NCBI GenBank assembly: GCA_965197395.1
Contig: CBDANB010000005.1
Coordinates: 310,001-374,000, forward strand
DNA from: CAZYFH01 sp965197395
GTDB taxonomy: Bacteria > Acidobacteriota > Vicinamibacteria > Vicinamibacterales > UBA8438
Length of the DNA: 64,000 nt
Reading direction: 5' to 3'
The notes beneath the pieces were generated by a model. The model did not search any database, was not told the origin of the DNA, and saw only the letters and a program-made list of their open reading frames with translations. The position numbers were made by a program, and so were the translations under genes. Below, one piece after another: positions 7,780 to 19,684 of the stretch; the first letter of the stretch is position 1; every line of letters starts with the position of its first letter.

Positions 7780-8904
7780 CTACGACCGCAGCACGCGGAG
7801 CGAACGGCTGCTCCCCGGGAGGAACGGGCTGTCGGCGATCTGTCCGCCAAACTTCGTATCCCACCGGCCCGGGACTCGAGTCGCACAGCGCGGGCACGCC
7901 CCAGCCGGAGTCAGCGAGTACGAGCGAATGTGGTACCCATACCGCTCGATGACCGTCTCGCCGCAGGCGGGGCAATGCGTATCCTCGAGCGCGCCCACCA
8001 CGCCCGATCGGTTGCCCGCGTAGACGAACCTCAGACCGTTCCGTGTGCCGATGGCGGCCGCGCGGCGCAGCATCTCGGCCGAGGTGTCGGCGCGGTCGGT
8101 CATCTTGTAGTCGGCGTGGAACGCGGTGACGTGCCATGGGATGTCGGGGGACACGCCGGCGACAAAGGCCGTCAGCCGCTCGATCTCATCGTCGCCGTCG
8201 TTGAAGTCGCGGATGAGCAACGTGACGATTTCCAGCCAGATGCCCAGGGCATGCAAACGCCGAATCGTATCGAGGATGGGCGAGAGCCGGCCACCGAGCT
8301 GACGGTAATGACGGTCGTCGAAGCTTTTCAGGTCCACCTTGTAGAGATCCACCCACGGCCGGAGATAGTCGAGCACCCGCGGCGTCGCGTTGCCATTCGA
8401 GACAAAGGCGGTCAGAAGGCCGGCGGCGCGTGCTGCCGTGAAGATCGCGACCGCCCACTCGCTGGTGATGAGGGGTTCGTTGTAGGTGCTGACGACGATA
8501 CGCGCATCGAGGCGCAGCGCATCCTCGACGATCTGGTCCGGTGAGACGGGCACGGGCGATGACACCGCGGCCGGATCTCGCAGCGCCTGCGACGTGACCC
8601 AGTTCTGGCAGTAGCCGCAGTGGAGGTCACACCCCAGCATGCCGAAGCTGTAGGCCAACGCGCCGGGGTAGGCGTGAAAGAACGGCTTCTTCTCGATGGG
8701 GTCGCATTGCACGCCGCCAACGTAGCCCCACGGCACGTGGAGCCGTCCGCCACGATTGAAGCGCACCTTGCACACGCCGAGCGCGCCGTCGGGGAGCGGG
8801 CACTGGTGGCCACACGCGACACAGCGGATGCGACCATCGTCGAGGGGGTCCCATAGCTCGCTCTCGCGCGTGGTCGACGCAAGGACGTCCGAGAGCGATG
8901 CCAT
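7780..8904 (-). CDS. amrS: AmmeMemoRadiSam system radical SAM enzyme AmrS
   Basis: Radical SAM protein of 374 residues. The cluster motif is CDLHCGYC (CxxxCxxC), preceded by an N-terminal Cys motif RCVACGHQCPLPDGALGVCK and by YVGGVQCDPIEKKPFFHAYP, a hallmark of AmrS/PflA-like activases. The C-terminus has two more CxxC pairs (CPACGE, CPRCAT), probably binding a metal. AmrS is usually encoded with AMMECR1 and Memo homologues; neither is adjacent here. The substrate is not established for the family. Confidence 0.9.
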   Translation of the reverse strand: MASLSDVLASTTRESELWDPLDDGRIRCVACGHQCPLPDGALGVCKVRFNRGGRLHVPWGYVGGVQCDPIEKKPFFHAYPGALAYSFGMLGCDLHCGYCQNWVTSQALRDPAAVSSPVPVSPDQIVEDALRLDARIVVSTYNEPLITSEWAVAIFTAARAAGLLTAFVSNGNATPRVLDYLRPWVDLYKVDLKSFDDRHYRQLGGRLSPILDTIRRLHALGIWLEIVTLLIRDFNDGDDEIERLTAFVAGVSPDIPWHVTAFHADYKMTDRADTSAEMLRRAAAIGTRNGLRFVYAGNRSGVVGALEDTHCPACGETVIERYGYHIRSYSLTPAGACPRCATRVPGRWDTKFGGQIADSPFLPGSSRSLRVLRS

Positions 8905-8965
8905 CGCGCCATTGTACGGTGACCGGCGACGTCGCGCGCTTGGCGACCGTGGCTCCCGACGCCGG

Positions 8966-10660
8966 CTATCGGTTCGCGACCAGCACGACGCGTTGAAGGT
9001 AGCGCTCGGGATCGGGGTCGAGCAGGGTCCGGAGGGTTAGGCTGCCGGTGTTCAAATAGCGAACCTCGCCAAGGAGGATCAGCCGGAGCCCCTCTGACTC
9101 CAATCGCGCGGCATCCGCCCCCGGGAGCACGCAGAGCACCCGCTCTGATGAGCCGAGAAAATCGCGCGCGGCGTCGAGCACCGGGAGCTCGACGTGGGGT
9201 GCCTCGGTATAGAAGACGAGGTTGCGGTTGAACGCGCGATAGCGACCGTATGGCTCACCCGCGGTGCGGGCCTCCCGGAGCATGGTCGCCATCCGCTCGA
9301 CTGGTGCCGGTCCCGGTGACGACAGCACGACGTAGTGGGCGCCGAGACCGGCGAACACAGCTGCGGCGGCTGTGAGTGCCGGCACCACGGACCGCAGGGC
9401 GCGCGCGCGCGGCGAGCTACGCACGAGCGACGCCAGCGCGGTTGCCGCGAGCGCCACCCCGGACACCAGCACGGCACTCGCCACGACCAGCGTCCACGCC
9501 TCGTCCCATTCGACCAACAGCGCGCGCGCGGCGTAGACCAGCGCCGCGAGCGTGGCGACCACGACGCCCGCGACGATGCCCGACACACCAAGGAGGCGCG
9601 CCTGGCCTGACGACTCGGCCAGCGCGCCCCGGATGGCGCGCGCAAGCAGGATCGCCAGCGGGGGAAGCATCGGGAGTATGTAGCGCGGCTGCTTGCCGAC
9701 CGAGACGGTGTAAAAGGCGAGTGGCGCGAGGGCCCAGACCGCGAGGCGTAGCTCGACGACCGGGATCCGTCGTCGGCGCCACGCGGTCCGGATCGCCGGC
9801 CACCAGAGCGCCATGAAGGGCGACCACGGCAGCAGCCCGCCCACGACGATGGGCACGTAGTACCACGCCGGGCGAGGGTCGTTGTAGCGTGCGGTCGCAA
9901 AGCGCGCCACGTTTTCGCCGATGAAGAACCGCTCCAGATATGCGGGGCCGTGCTCGAGCGCCATCGCGCCGTACCACGGCGTCACAAGCCCGACGAATAC
10001 GCAAGCGGCGACCGCCAGATCCGCGAATCGCAGCCGCCACTGCAACCGGCCGCGCCAGCGTTCCCAGCCGGCGACCGGGATCACGACGGCTGCCGGGAGC
10101 GCCAGCCCGACCGGGCCCTTGACGAGGACGGCCCCCGCGGCGCCGACAGCGCCGAGGAGGATCCATCGACGACCAGGTGACCTCGGGGTGGCGCCCGACG
10201 GATTCGCCAGCATGCCGACCATCGCCGACCATGTCGCCAGCGTGACGAAGAAGGCGAGCGCTAGGTCCGGCAGCGCCTGGTGGGCCATCGTGACGTAGCC
10301 GAAGCTCGTCGCGGTGATGACGCCGGCAAGAAACGCCGTGCGGCCGTCGTACCATCGCCGCGCGCACGCGTAGGCGAGCATCACCAGGCCCAGTCCGGCG
10401 AGCGCCGACGGGAAGCGCGCGGCCGCGGCAGACACGCCAGCCACGGTGAACGACACGGCCGCCAGCCAGTAATACAGCACCGGCTTCTCGAAGCGCACGG
10501 TGTCGTTGTAGTAGGGCGTGAGCCAGTCACCGCGCTCGAGCATCTCGCGCGCGCTCTCGGCGTAGAACGCCTCGTCGGAGTCGGAAATGGCGGGCCGCCC
10601 GAGACCCGCGAAAAACGTCAGGACGCACAACCCGAGGAGCGCGACCACGTGACGTGACAC
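8966..10660 (-). CDS. ArnT/PMT-like membrane glycosyltransferase (GT39/GT83 type)
   Basis: Integral membrane glycosyltransferase of 564 residues with about 11-12 hydrophobic segments. The N-terminal periplasmic-loop signature DSDEAFYAESAREMLERGDW, with the acidic pair near residue 28-30, and FEKPVLYYWL are typical of ArnT and related enzymes that use polyprenyl-phosphate sugars to modify lipid A or protein. The start is GTG at 10660, just 9 bp from a TATAGA -10-like element on the minus strand, so the mRNA may be nearly leaderless. The acceptor is unknown. Confidence 0.82.
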   Translation of the reverse strand: MSRHVVALLGLCVLTFFAGLGRPAISDSDEAFYAESAREMLERGDWLTPYYNDTVRFEKPVLYYWLAAVSFTVAGVSAAAARFPSALAGLGLVMLAYACARRWYDGRTAFLAGVITATSFGYVTMAHQALPDLALAFFVTLATWSAMVGMLANPSGATPRSPGRRWILLGAVGAAGAVLVKGPVGLALPAAVVIPVAGWERWRGRLQWRLRFADLAVAACVFVGLVTPWYGAMALEHGPAYLERFFIGENVARFATARYNDPRPAWYYVPIVVGGLLPWSPFMALWWPAIRTAWRRRRIPVVELRLAVWALAPLAFYTVSVGKQPRYILPMLPPLAILLARAIRGALAESSGQARLLGVSGIVAGVVVATLAALVYAARALLVEWDEAWTLVVASAVLVSGVALAATALASLVRSSPRARALRSVVPALTAAAAVFAGLGAHYVVLSSPGPAPVERMATMLREARTAGEPYGRYRAFNRNLVFYTEAPHVELPVLDAARDFLGSSERVLCVLPGADAARLESEGLRLILLGEVRYLNTGSLTLRTLLDPDPERYLQRVVLVANR

Positions 10661-10669
10661 GCCCGGGAT

Positions 10670-10677
10670 TCTATACT
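10670..10677. promoter_or_regulatory. Overlapping two-way -10 elements between the GT and CoA-binding genes
   Basis: Between the divergent starts at 10660 (minus) and 10684 (plus) only 23 bp are available. TATACT at 10672-10677 reads on the plus strand and TATAGA at 10670-10675 on the minus strand. Each lies 6-9 bp from its start codon, so initiation about 7 bp downstream of either -10 would give leaderless or near-leaderless messages. Good -35 matches were not seen. Function is inferred from position only. Confidence 0.5.
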
Positions 10678-10683
10678 CGAGTC

Positions 10684-11076
10684 GTGGAGGTGGTGGCCGT
10701 CATCGGCGCGTCGCGCAACCGCCGCAAGTTCGGCAACAAGGCGGTCCGGGCGTTTCGGCGACGCGGATACGAGGTCATCGTCGTCAATCCCGCGTGCGCC
10801 GCCGCCGCCCCGCCTGACGATCGGGTCGAAGGATTGCGCGCCTACCGCTCGGTCCTGGACGTGACGGGCGCGATCGACATTGCGACGCTGTACGTGCCCG
10901 CCGGGATCGGTGAGCGGGTGCTCGACGACATCGCGGCGAAGCGGATTTCCGCGCTCTGGATCAACCCGGGGGCAGAAAGCGAGCAGCTCGTCGCGCGCGC
11001 CCGAGCGCTCGGACTCGAGGCGACGCTGCATTGCAGCATCGTCGCGATCGGCGAGTCGCCCGCGGCCTATGAGTAG
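10684..11076 (+). CDS. CoA-binding domain protein (YccU-like)
   Basis: A 130-residue single-domain Rossmann-type CoA-binding protein. It begins VEVVAVIGASRNRRKFGNKA, with the nucleotide-binding loop and the following strand YEVIVVNPACAAAA, and ends with ALWINPGAESEQL, all standard for the YccU/CoA_binding_2 family. GTG at 10684 is used because an ATG at 10654 would overlap the start of the divergent glycosyltransferase gene. The role of the family is poorly defined. Confidence 0.8.
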   Translation: MEVVAVIGASRNRRKFGNKAVRAFRRRGYEVIVVNPACAAAAPPDDRVEGLRAYRSVLDVTGAIDIATLYVPAGIGERVLDDIAAKRISALWINPGAESEQLVARARALGLEATLHCSIVAIGESPAAYE

Positions 11077-11087
11077 ATGGGGCCTGC

Positions 11088-11139
11088 GACCCCAAGCCCC
11101 GCCACCGGTCCTTCGCGGGGACCCCGAGAGCCCCACTCC
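11088..11139 (-). repeat. GC-rich interspersed repeat, copy 1
   Basis: Read on the minus strand this stretch shares GAGTGGGGCTCTCGGGGTCC and then CGAAG...GACCG...GGGGCT with a second copy at 31225-31271. Both copies are intergenic and next to a gene end. Within each, GGGGCTCTCGGGGTCCC is partly self-complementary. No coding role is visible. Confidence 0.6.
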
Positions 11140-11169
11140 GGACCGGCGGGGCGCGCAGATGCGCGCCCT

Positions 11170-11224
11170 GCTGTCTTGACCGACACGTGACGTCCGCGGT
11201 CATGCTCCGTAAAGCCAAGACAGC
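11170..11224. other. 9-bp inverted repeat upstream of the rho promoter
   Basis: GCTGTCTTG at 11170-11178 and its exact complement CAAGACAGC at 11216-11224 are separated by 37 bp. They lie 31 bp upstream of the rho -35 box. This could be a protein-binding site or the base of a long stem. Nothing else in the 406-bp gap 11077-11482 looks coding. Confidence 0.35.
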
Positions 11225-11255
11225 TCGGCCGGCGCCACGTCCGAACACGGGGAGG

Positions 11256-11284
11256 TTGACACCCCTGGGGAGCGGGCCTATACT
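11256..11284 (+). promoter_or_regulatory. Sigma-70 promoter of rho
   Basis: TTGACA at 11256-11261 and TATACT at 11279-11284 are separated by exactly 17 bp. Transcription would start near 11291, giving a 5' leader of about 190 nt before the rho ATG at 11483. A long leader fits the autoregulation by attenuation known for rho in other bacteria, although no strong terminator is evident in it. Confidence 0.8.
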
Positions 11285-11482
11285 CGAATTCCAGTACGTC
11301 GTCGCCCGATACCCCCAAACCTAGCCCTTGCGTCTCAGCATTCGAGCCCGTCGAGCATTCGGCGCCACGAGCGTCTAGTACGAGCTGCTGTCACCTGAGT
11401 AGGACACGACTCCTGCTCATCCTTAACAACCTGGGCCGCACGGCCTCAACCCCAACCCCTAACCGAGAGTTCGATCTAACTC

Positions 11483-12856
<1,374 letters not shown>

Positions 12857-12862
12857 GGGTCG

Positions 12863-13066
12863 GTGGCGACGATCAAGATCCGTGACGACGGTCCCTATCT
12901 CGTCGACCTCGACGACGTGCGGATCGTGGACGCCGAAGGCGGGGCCTTTGCGATTGCGCGGCGGCCCGTGGCCCTCTGTCGGTGCGGCCACTCGACGAAC
13001 AAGCCGTTCTGCGACGGCTCCCACAATCGCGCAGGGTTCTCGGCCGCCGAGCGGGCCTCCGACTAG
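12863..13066 (+). CDS. CDGSH iron-sulfur domain protein
   Basis: A 67-residue protein with one complete CDGSH signature, CRCGHSTNKPFCDGSH (three Cys and one His ligating a 2Fe-2S cluster), near the C-terminus. The start is GTG at 12863, 6 bp after the rho stop, so it is probably cotranscribed with rho. Small CDGSH proteins are thought to act in redox or iron-sulfur handling; a specific role here cannot be inferred. Confidence 0.88.
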   Translation: MATIKIRDDGPYLVDLDDVRIVDAEGGAFAIARRPVALCRCGHSTNKPFCDGSHNRAGFSAAERASD

Positions 13067-13093
13067 GCGCGCCGCCGCTATACGCCGTGTGAG

Positions 13094-15709
<2,616 letters not shown>

Positions 15710-15736
15710 GGATCCTCCATCCTTCTGCTCGGTCGA

Positions 15737-16783
15737 CTACGCGGCTGGGTCCTTCTTGGTCCGGCGCGCGCGTCCAGACGGGCGCTCGAGCGCGGCGAGC
15801 GCCTCGTAATGTGCGCGCTCCTCGGCGGTCAACCGTGCCGGCAGCTTCACGCGAAGGACGGCAAAGAGATGACCGCGCTGTCCGCCACGACGCACCGTGG
15901 GCATGCCGCGTTCCTTGAGCCGGAACTTCTGGCCCTGTTGGGTGGCCGGCGGGAGCTTCAACCGCACGGTGTTGCCGTCGATTGTCGGAACGTCGATTTC
16001 ACCGCCGAGCACGGCGGTCGTCAGCGAGACATCGACGGTGACCTCGAGGTTCCGTCCCCGCCGCTCGAACACGGGATGCGGGGCAAGACGCACACGGAGA
16101 TACAAGTCGCCGGCGGCGGCGCCCGCCGCGCCGGTCTCGCCCTCTCCAGCGACGCGCACTTTAGATCCGTCCGTCACGCCGGCCGGGATACGCACCTCGA
16201 CGGTTCGCGCACGACCGCCGGTGCTCAACGTCAGCCGTTTGGTCACGCCGGCACACGCGTCCTCGAGATTGAGCTCGAGCTCGTGCTCGACATGGCGGCC
16301 GCGCTGGCGCGCGGTCTGCCGCTGGTGTCGACCATCCCGAAATGGGCCGCGGGCGCCGCTGAAGAACGTCTGGAAAAAGTCGGAGAACGGATCGTCGCCG
16401 AACGTGCTCCGGACGTCGTCTTCCGACATCGTGCGAAAGCCGGCACCCGAGGGTCCGCCGGTGTTCACGTTCCAGGACCCGCCGCCCGAGGGCCCACCGC
16501 CGGCCGCGAACGGCCACCCGCCGTCGAATGGTTGTCCGGACGCCTGCGCGCGCTCGTATTGCTTCCAGTTCGAGCCCAGCTCGTCGTACTTGCGCCGCGT
16601 GACCGGGTCACTCAGCACCTCGTGCGCCTCATTGAGTTCCTTGAAGCGCCGTTCGGACGCGGTATCGCCCGGGTTGACGTCCGGGTGATACTTGCGCGCC
16701 AGCTTGCGGAACGCCTTCTTGATCTCATCAGGCGTCGCATGCTTCGTCACCCCGAGCGATTGGTAGTAGTCCTTGAATTCCAT
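15737..16783 (-). CDS. DnaJ-family co-chaperone, CbpA type (no zinc finger)
   Basis: A 348-residue J-domain protein. The N-terminal J domain includes RKYHPDVNPGD with the HPD tripeptide that stimulates DnaK ATPase. A Gly/Phe-rich linker follows (residues 75-120), and the C-terminal substrate-binding domains contain VRIPAGVTDGSKVRVAGEGE. The four CxxCxGxG zinc repeats of classical DnaJ are absent, so it is closer to CbpA. It lies between hspR (14 bp upstream) and clpB (27 bp downstream). Confidence 0.92.
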   Translation of the reverse strand: MEFKDYYQSLGVTKHATPDEIKKAFRKLARKYHPDVNPGDTASERRFKELNEAHEVLSDPVTRRKYDELGSNWKQYERAQASGQPFDGGWPFAAGGGPSGGGSWNVNTGGPSGAGFRTMSEDDVRSTFGDDPFSDFFQTFFSGARGPFRDGRHQRQTARQRGRHVEHELELNLEDACAGVTKRLTLSTGGRARTVEVRIPAGVTDGSKVRVAGEGETGAAGAAAGDLYLRVRLAPHPVFERRGRNLEVTVDVSLTTAVLGGEIDVPTIDGNTVRLKLPPATQQGQKFRLKERGMPTVRRGGQRGHLFAVLRVKLPARLTAEERAHYEALAALERPSGRARRTKKDPAA

Positions 16784-16797
16784 AGATCGTGCTTTAG

Positions 16798-17133
16798 TCA
16801 GACGCCGAGGAGCTCGGCCAGGCGGTCCAGTTCTCGATGCAGTCGCTGTCGACCCTCCTGGTGTTCGAGGGCGTCGCCGGCCGCAAGCGGCCGGATGCGC
16901 TCGACGACCTCGGCGATGCCCATAAGCTGTTGCACACCGGCCAGGTTGACACCCGTGTCATCGACCAGGCGCTTGATTCGCCGCAGCCGCTCGATCTCCT
17001 CAGTCGTGTACAGGCGCATGCTGCCGATGGTCCGGCTGGGTTGCACCAGTCCCAGTCGGTCGTACTTCCGAAGCGTCTGGGGATGCATACCGAGGATGCG
17101 CGCGGCGGTGCTGATGAACAGAATCTCGGTCAC
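16798..17133 (-). CDS. hspR: Heat-shock repressor HspR, MerR family
   Basis: A 111-residue MerR-type regulator. The helix-turn-helix reads ISTAARILGMHPQTLRKYDR, followed by GLVQPSRTIGSMRLYTTEEI (wing), as in HspR of actinobacteria, which represses dnaK/clpB operons with DnaK as co-repressor. GTG at 17133 is chosen because AGGAGA lies 4-9 bp upstream and the protein starts at the family N-terminus; the frame is open further upstream but crosses the promoter. Position first in hspR-dnaJ-clpB supports the assignment. Confidence 0.9.
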   Translation of the reverse strand: MTEILFISTAARILGMHPQTLRKYDRLGLVQPSRTIGSMRLYTTEEIERLRRIKRLVDDTGVNLAGVQQLMGIAEVVERIRPLAAGDALEHQEGRQRLHRELDRLAELLGV

Positions 17134-17145
17134 GAATCTCCTAAC

Positions 17146-17220
17146 GCATTGATATATAACGGTTTGATCCAATGCCTGCGTCTGTACAAGTATAGGCATT
17201 GATACGCGACGTGTCAATGC
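17146..17220 (-). promoter_or_regulatory. hspR operon promoter with four GCATTG half-sites
   Basis: On the minus strand TTGACA (complement of 17212-17217) and TATACT (complement of 17189-17194) are 17 bp apart, a canonical sigma-70 promoter starting near 17182. Four alternating half-sites of GCATTG/CAATGC lie on it: 17214-17220 over the -35, 17195-17202 in the spacer, 17170-17176 just after the start point, and 17146-17152 in the leader. This differs from the actinobacterial HAIR box (CTTGAGT-N7-ACTCAAG). HspR binding is inference. Confidence 0.7.
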
Positions 17221-17241
17221 TGGACGACCAAACAAGGCGGC

Positions 17242-17685
17242 TTAGCGAAGCACGCGAACTGGGAGCGCGATCCGCAGATCTTCGCCGGAACCAAGCGAGA
17301 AGCGCTCGGCGTAAGGAACGTGCCGCTCGAGAAACTGCGGATTGGTCCAGGAACCCTCTGGCATGGACTGCGCGGCGACCCCGAGGTAGCGTGCCGGTGG
17401 GAGCCCCCGAACCGTGAACGCCCCGCGTTGGTCCGGTCTGGCCGCCCGAATGAAGCGAGATGGAAAGACCCATCGCGCCTCGTCCTCCGCGAAGATGACG
17501 GCAGTGTAATCCGTCGCTGGCTGTCCGCGCGAATCGACGACGGCTCCGGTCAGGGTCGTGAGGCGATTGGTCAACACGATCTGCACACCGGTGGTCGGGG
17601 TACGCGTGGGGAAGATGATCGGCACGTCGGTGATATCGCGGCCGGCGAGCGCGACTGTGCGAATCCCTGTACCATAGCCTTGGAC
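17242..17685 (-). pseudogene. C-terminal fragment of a carboxypeptidase-regulatory-like domain protein
   Basis: The minus strand reads 147 residues ending with a stop at 17242. The fragment contains ALAGRDITDVPIIF, TTLTGAVVDSRGQPATDY and AARPDQRGAFTVRGLPPARY, the pattern of the Ig-like carboxypeptidase-regulatory domains common in acidobacterial secreted proteins. Upstream of about 17685 the frame no longer resembles the family and runs antisense to the transporter gene, so the 5' part has been lost. It occupies the space that would carry the transporter promoter. Confidence 0.65.
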
Positions 17686-17725
17686 CCCGATCGGCGGCGG
17701 ACGGCTTGCTAGACTGCCAGGGGCC

Positions 17726-19201
17726 ATGTCTTTGTCGAAACCCGAGTTCTTCTCGTCCCGATGGGCCTTGATTCTTGCGGGGCTCGGAATGGCGGTAGGC
17801 GCCGGCAACCTCTGGCGGTTCCCGCGGATTGCGGCGCAGAACGGGGGTGCGGCCTTTCTCATCCCATGGCTGATCTTCCTCTTCGCGTGGTCGCTCCCGC
17901 TGCTGATCGCGGAGTTCGGACTCGGGCGGGGCGCGCGACGCGGGCCGATCGGCGCCTTCGCGACGCTCATCGGGACACGATTCGCATGGATGGGGGGCTT
18001 CGTTGCCGTCACGACCGTGATGATCATGTTCCACTACTCGGTCGTCACCGGGTGGACCTTGAAGTATGCCGTGGCCGCCATCCTCGGTGATCTCTCTGGG
18101 ACCGATACCGCGGCGTACTGGGACCGATACAGTGCCTCCGTCTGGCAACCGGTCGCCTACCATGTCGCCGCCGTCGGACTCGGAATCGCCATTGTGGCCC
18201 GTGGGGTGACGCGCGGGATTGAACGGGCCAACCGCGTTCTCATCCCGACGCTGTTCGTCTTGCTCCTCCTTGCCGTGGCTCGCGCCGTGACACTGCCGGG
18301 CGCCGGCCGGGGGCTCGCGTTCCTCTTCAATCCGGATTGGTCCGCGCTCGCGAATCACCGCACCTGGATCGAAGCGTTGACCCAGTCGGCCTGGTCGACC
18401 GGTGCGGGATGGGGGCTCGTCCTGACCTATGCCATTTACGTGCGGAAGGACGAGAACGTGGTGGCGAGCGCCATCACGATCGGCGTCGGCAACAACGTCG
18501 CGTCGTTGCTCGCGGCGACGGCCATCCTGCCGACCGCGTTCGCCCTGCTGTCGTCCGATGCAGCACTCGCCGCGATGGCGTCCGGTAACACGGGGCTGAC
18601 GTTCATCTGGATCCCGCAGCTGTTCGAACGGATCCCGGCAGGTGGTCTGTTCCTGCCGATCTTCTTCCTCGCGCTGTTCTGCGCCGCGCTCTCGTCGTTG
18701 ATCGCGATGCTCGAGCTGGGGACACGTGCGCTCCGGGACGCCGGCGTGTCCAGGCGGAGGGCCGTGATCCTGGTTGCGGCTGGTACGGTCGTGTTTGGGA
18801 TTCCGTCCGCAGCCAACCTCGACGTCTTCAACAACCAGGACTGGGTGTGGGGGTTCGCGCTCATGATCAGCGGGCTGTTCGTGGCGCTAGGCGCCCGCGC
18901 GTACGGCGTCGAGCGTCTCAGACGGGAGCTCGTCAACACCGGCGGCACCGGTCTCCAGGCCACGCGGGTCTACGACTGGGTGTTGACGTATCTCGTGCCG
19001 GTGGAGTTCGTCGCGATGTTCGGCTGGTGGATGTATCAAGCGGTGACCGTGTACGACCCGGAGGGGTGGTGGAGACCGCTACGCGTCTACAGCCTTGGCA
19101 CGTGCTTGCTCCAGTGGGGGATGGCGCTGGGCTTGCTGTGGCTGTTCAATCGTCGCCTCGCGGAACGAAGCATTGCCCCCCATGCTACGCTTGAAGGGTG
19201 A
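17726..19201 (+). CDS. Sodium:neurotransmitter symporter (SNF/NSS) family transporter
   Basis: A 491-residue integral membrane transporter with about 12 hydrophobic segments. TM1 carries the family motif GMAVGAGNLWRFPRIAAQNG (unwound substrate/Na+ site), and ALFCAALSSLIAMLELGTRA corresponds to TM8. Bacterial NSS members such as LeuT and MhsT import amino acids with Na+; the substrate here is unknown. An AGGGG ribosome-binding site precedes the ATG. It stands alone between a pseudogene and the bacilliredoxin gene. Confidence 0.9.
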   Translation: MSLSKPEFFSSRWALILAGLGMAVGAGNLWRFPRIAAQNGGAAFLIPWLIFLFAWSLPLLIAEFGLGRGARRGPIGAFATLIGTRFAWMGGFVAVTTVMIMFHYSVVTGWTLKYAVAAILGDLSGTDTAAYWDRYSASVWQPVAYHVAAVGLGIAIVARGVTRGIERANRVLIPTLFVLLLLAVARAVTLPGAGRGLAFLFNPDWSALANHRTWIEALTQSAWSTGAGWGLVLTYAIYVRKDENVVASAITIGVGNNVASLLAATAILPTAFALLSSDAALAAMASGNTGLTFIWIPQLFERIPAGGLFLPIFFLALFCAALSSLIAMLELGTRALRDAGVSRRRAVILVAAGTVVFGIPSAANLDVFNNQDWVWGFALMISGLFVALGARAYGVERLRRELVNTGGTGLQATRVYDWVLTYLVPVEFVAMFGWWMYQAVTVYDPEGWWRPLRVYSLGTCLLQWGMALGLLWLFNRRLAERSIAPHATLEG

Positions 19202-19240
19202 AGGGCGTGAGCACGACGATTGAAGAGAGGAGACGACAAT

Positions 19241-19684
19241 ATGTACCCAGACTTTTTCGTGGCACCGATGCGCGAGGAGCTGACACGGCTCGGCGTGCGT
19301 GAGCTGCGCACGGCCGCAGAGGTTGATGAGGCCGTCACGAAGACCCAGGGCACGGTCATGGTGGTGGTGAACTCGGTCTGTGGGTGTGCGGCCGGCAAGG
19401 CACGACCCGGCATCGCGATGGCACTGCGCCACGAGACGACGCCGGCCGTCAGCACGACCGTCTTTGCGGGCGCCGATGTCGAGGCAACAGAGCGGGCGCG
19501 TGGCTATTTCACCGGCTATCCGCCGTCGTCGCCGAGCGTCGCGCTGCTGCGGGACGGCAAGCTCCTGTACATGATGGAGCGGCACCAGATCGAGAATCAG
19601 GAAGCGGACGCCATTGCGCGCGAGCTGGCCGCTGCATTCGACGAACACTGCGCCACGGAAGAGAAAAAGGAAGCGGTCGGGTAG
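19241..19684 (+). CDS. Bacilliredoxin (BrxA/BrxB, YphP/YqiW family)
   Basis: A 147-residue thioredoxin-fold protein. MYPDFFVAPMREELTRLG is the family N-terminus and NSVCGCAAGKARPG contains the conserved CGC motif that removes bacillithiol (or a related thiol) from oxidised proteins. The ATG at 19241 has GAGAGGAG upstream. Its stop codon abuts the stop of the convergent hemH gene directly. Whether this organism makes bacillithiol cannot be seen here. Confidence 0.88.
   Translation: MYPDFFVAPMREELTRLGVRELRTAAEVDEAVTKTQGTVMVVVNSVCGCAAGKARPGIAMALRHETTPAVSTTVFAGADVEATERARGYFTGYPPSSPSVALLRDGKLLYMMERHQIENQEADAIARELAAAFDEHCATEEKKEAVG

Noticed and set aside
17141..18358. Long open frame on the minus strand opposite the SNF transporter
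   Set aside because: Composition is that of an antisense shadow in GC-rich DNA (Arg/Gly/Pro/Glu-rich, no family motifs). Only the C-terminal stretch 17242-17685, in a different minus-strand frame, looks like protein, and it is annotated as a fragment.
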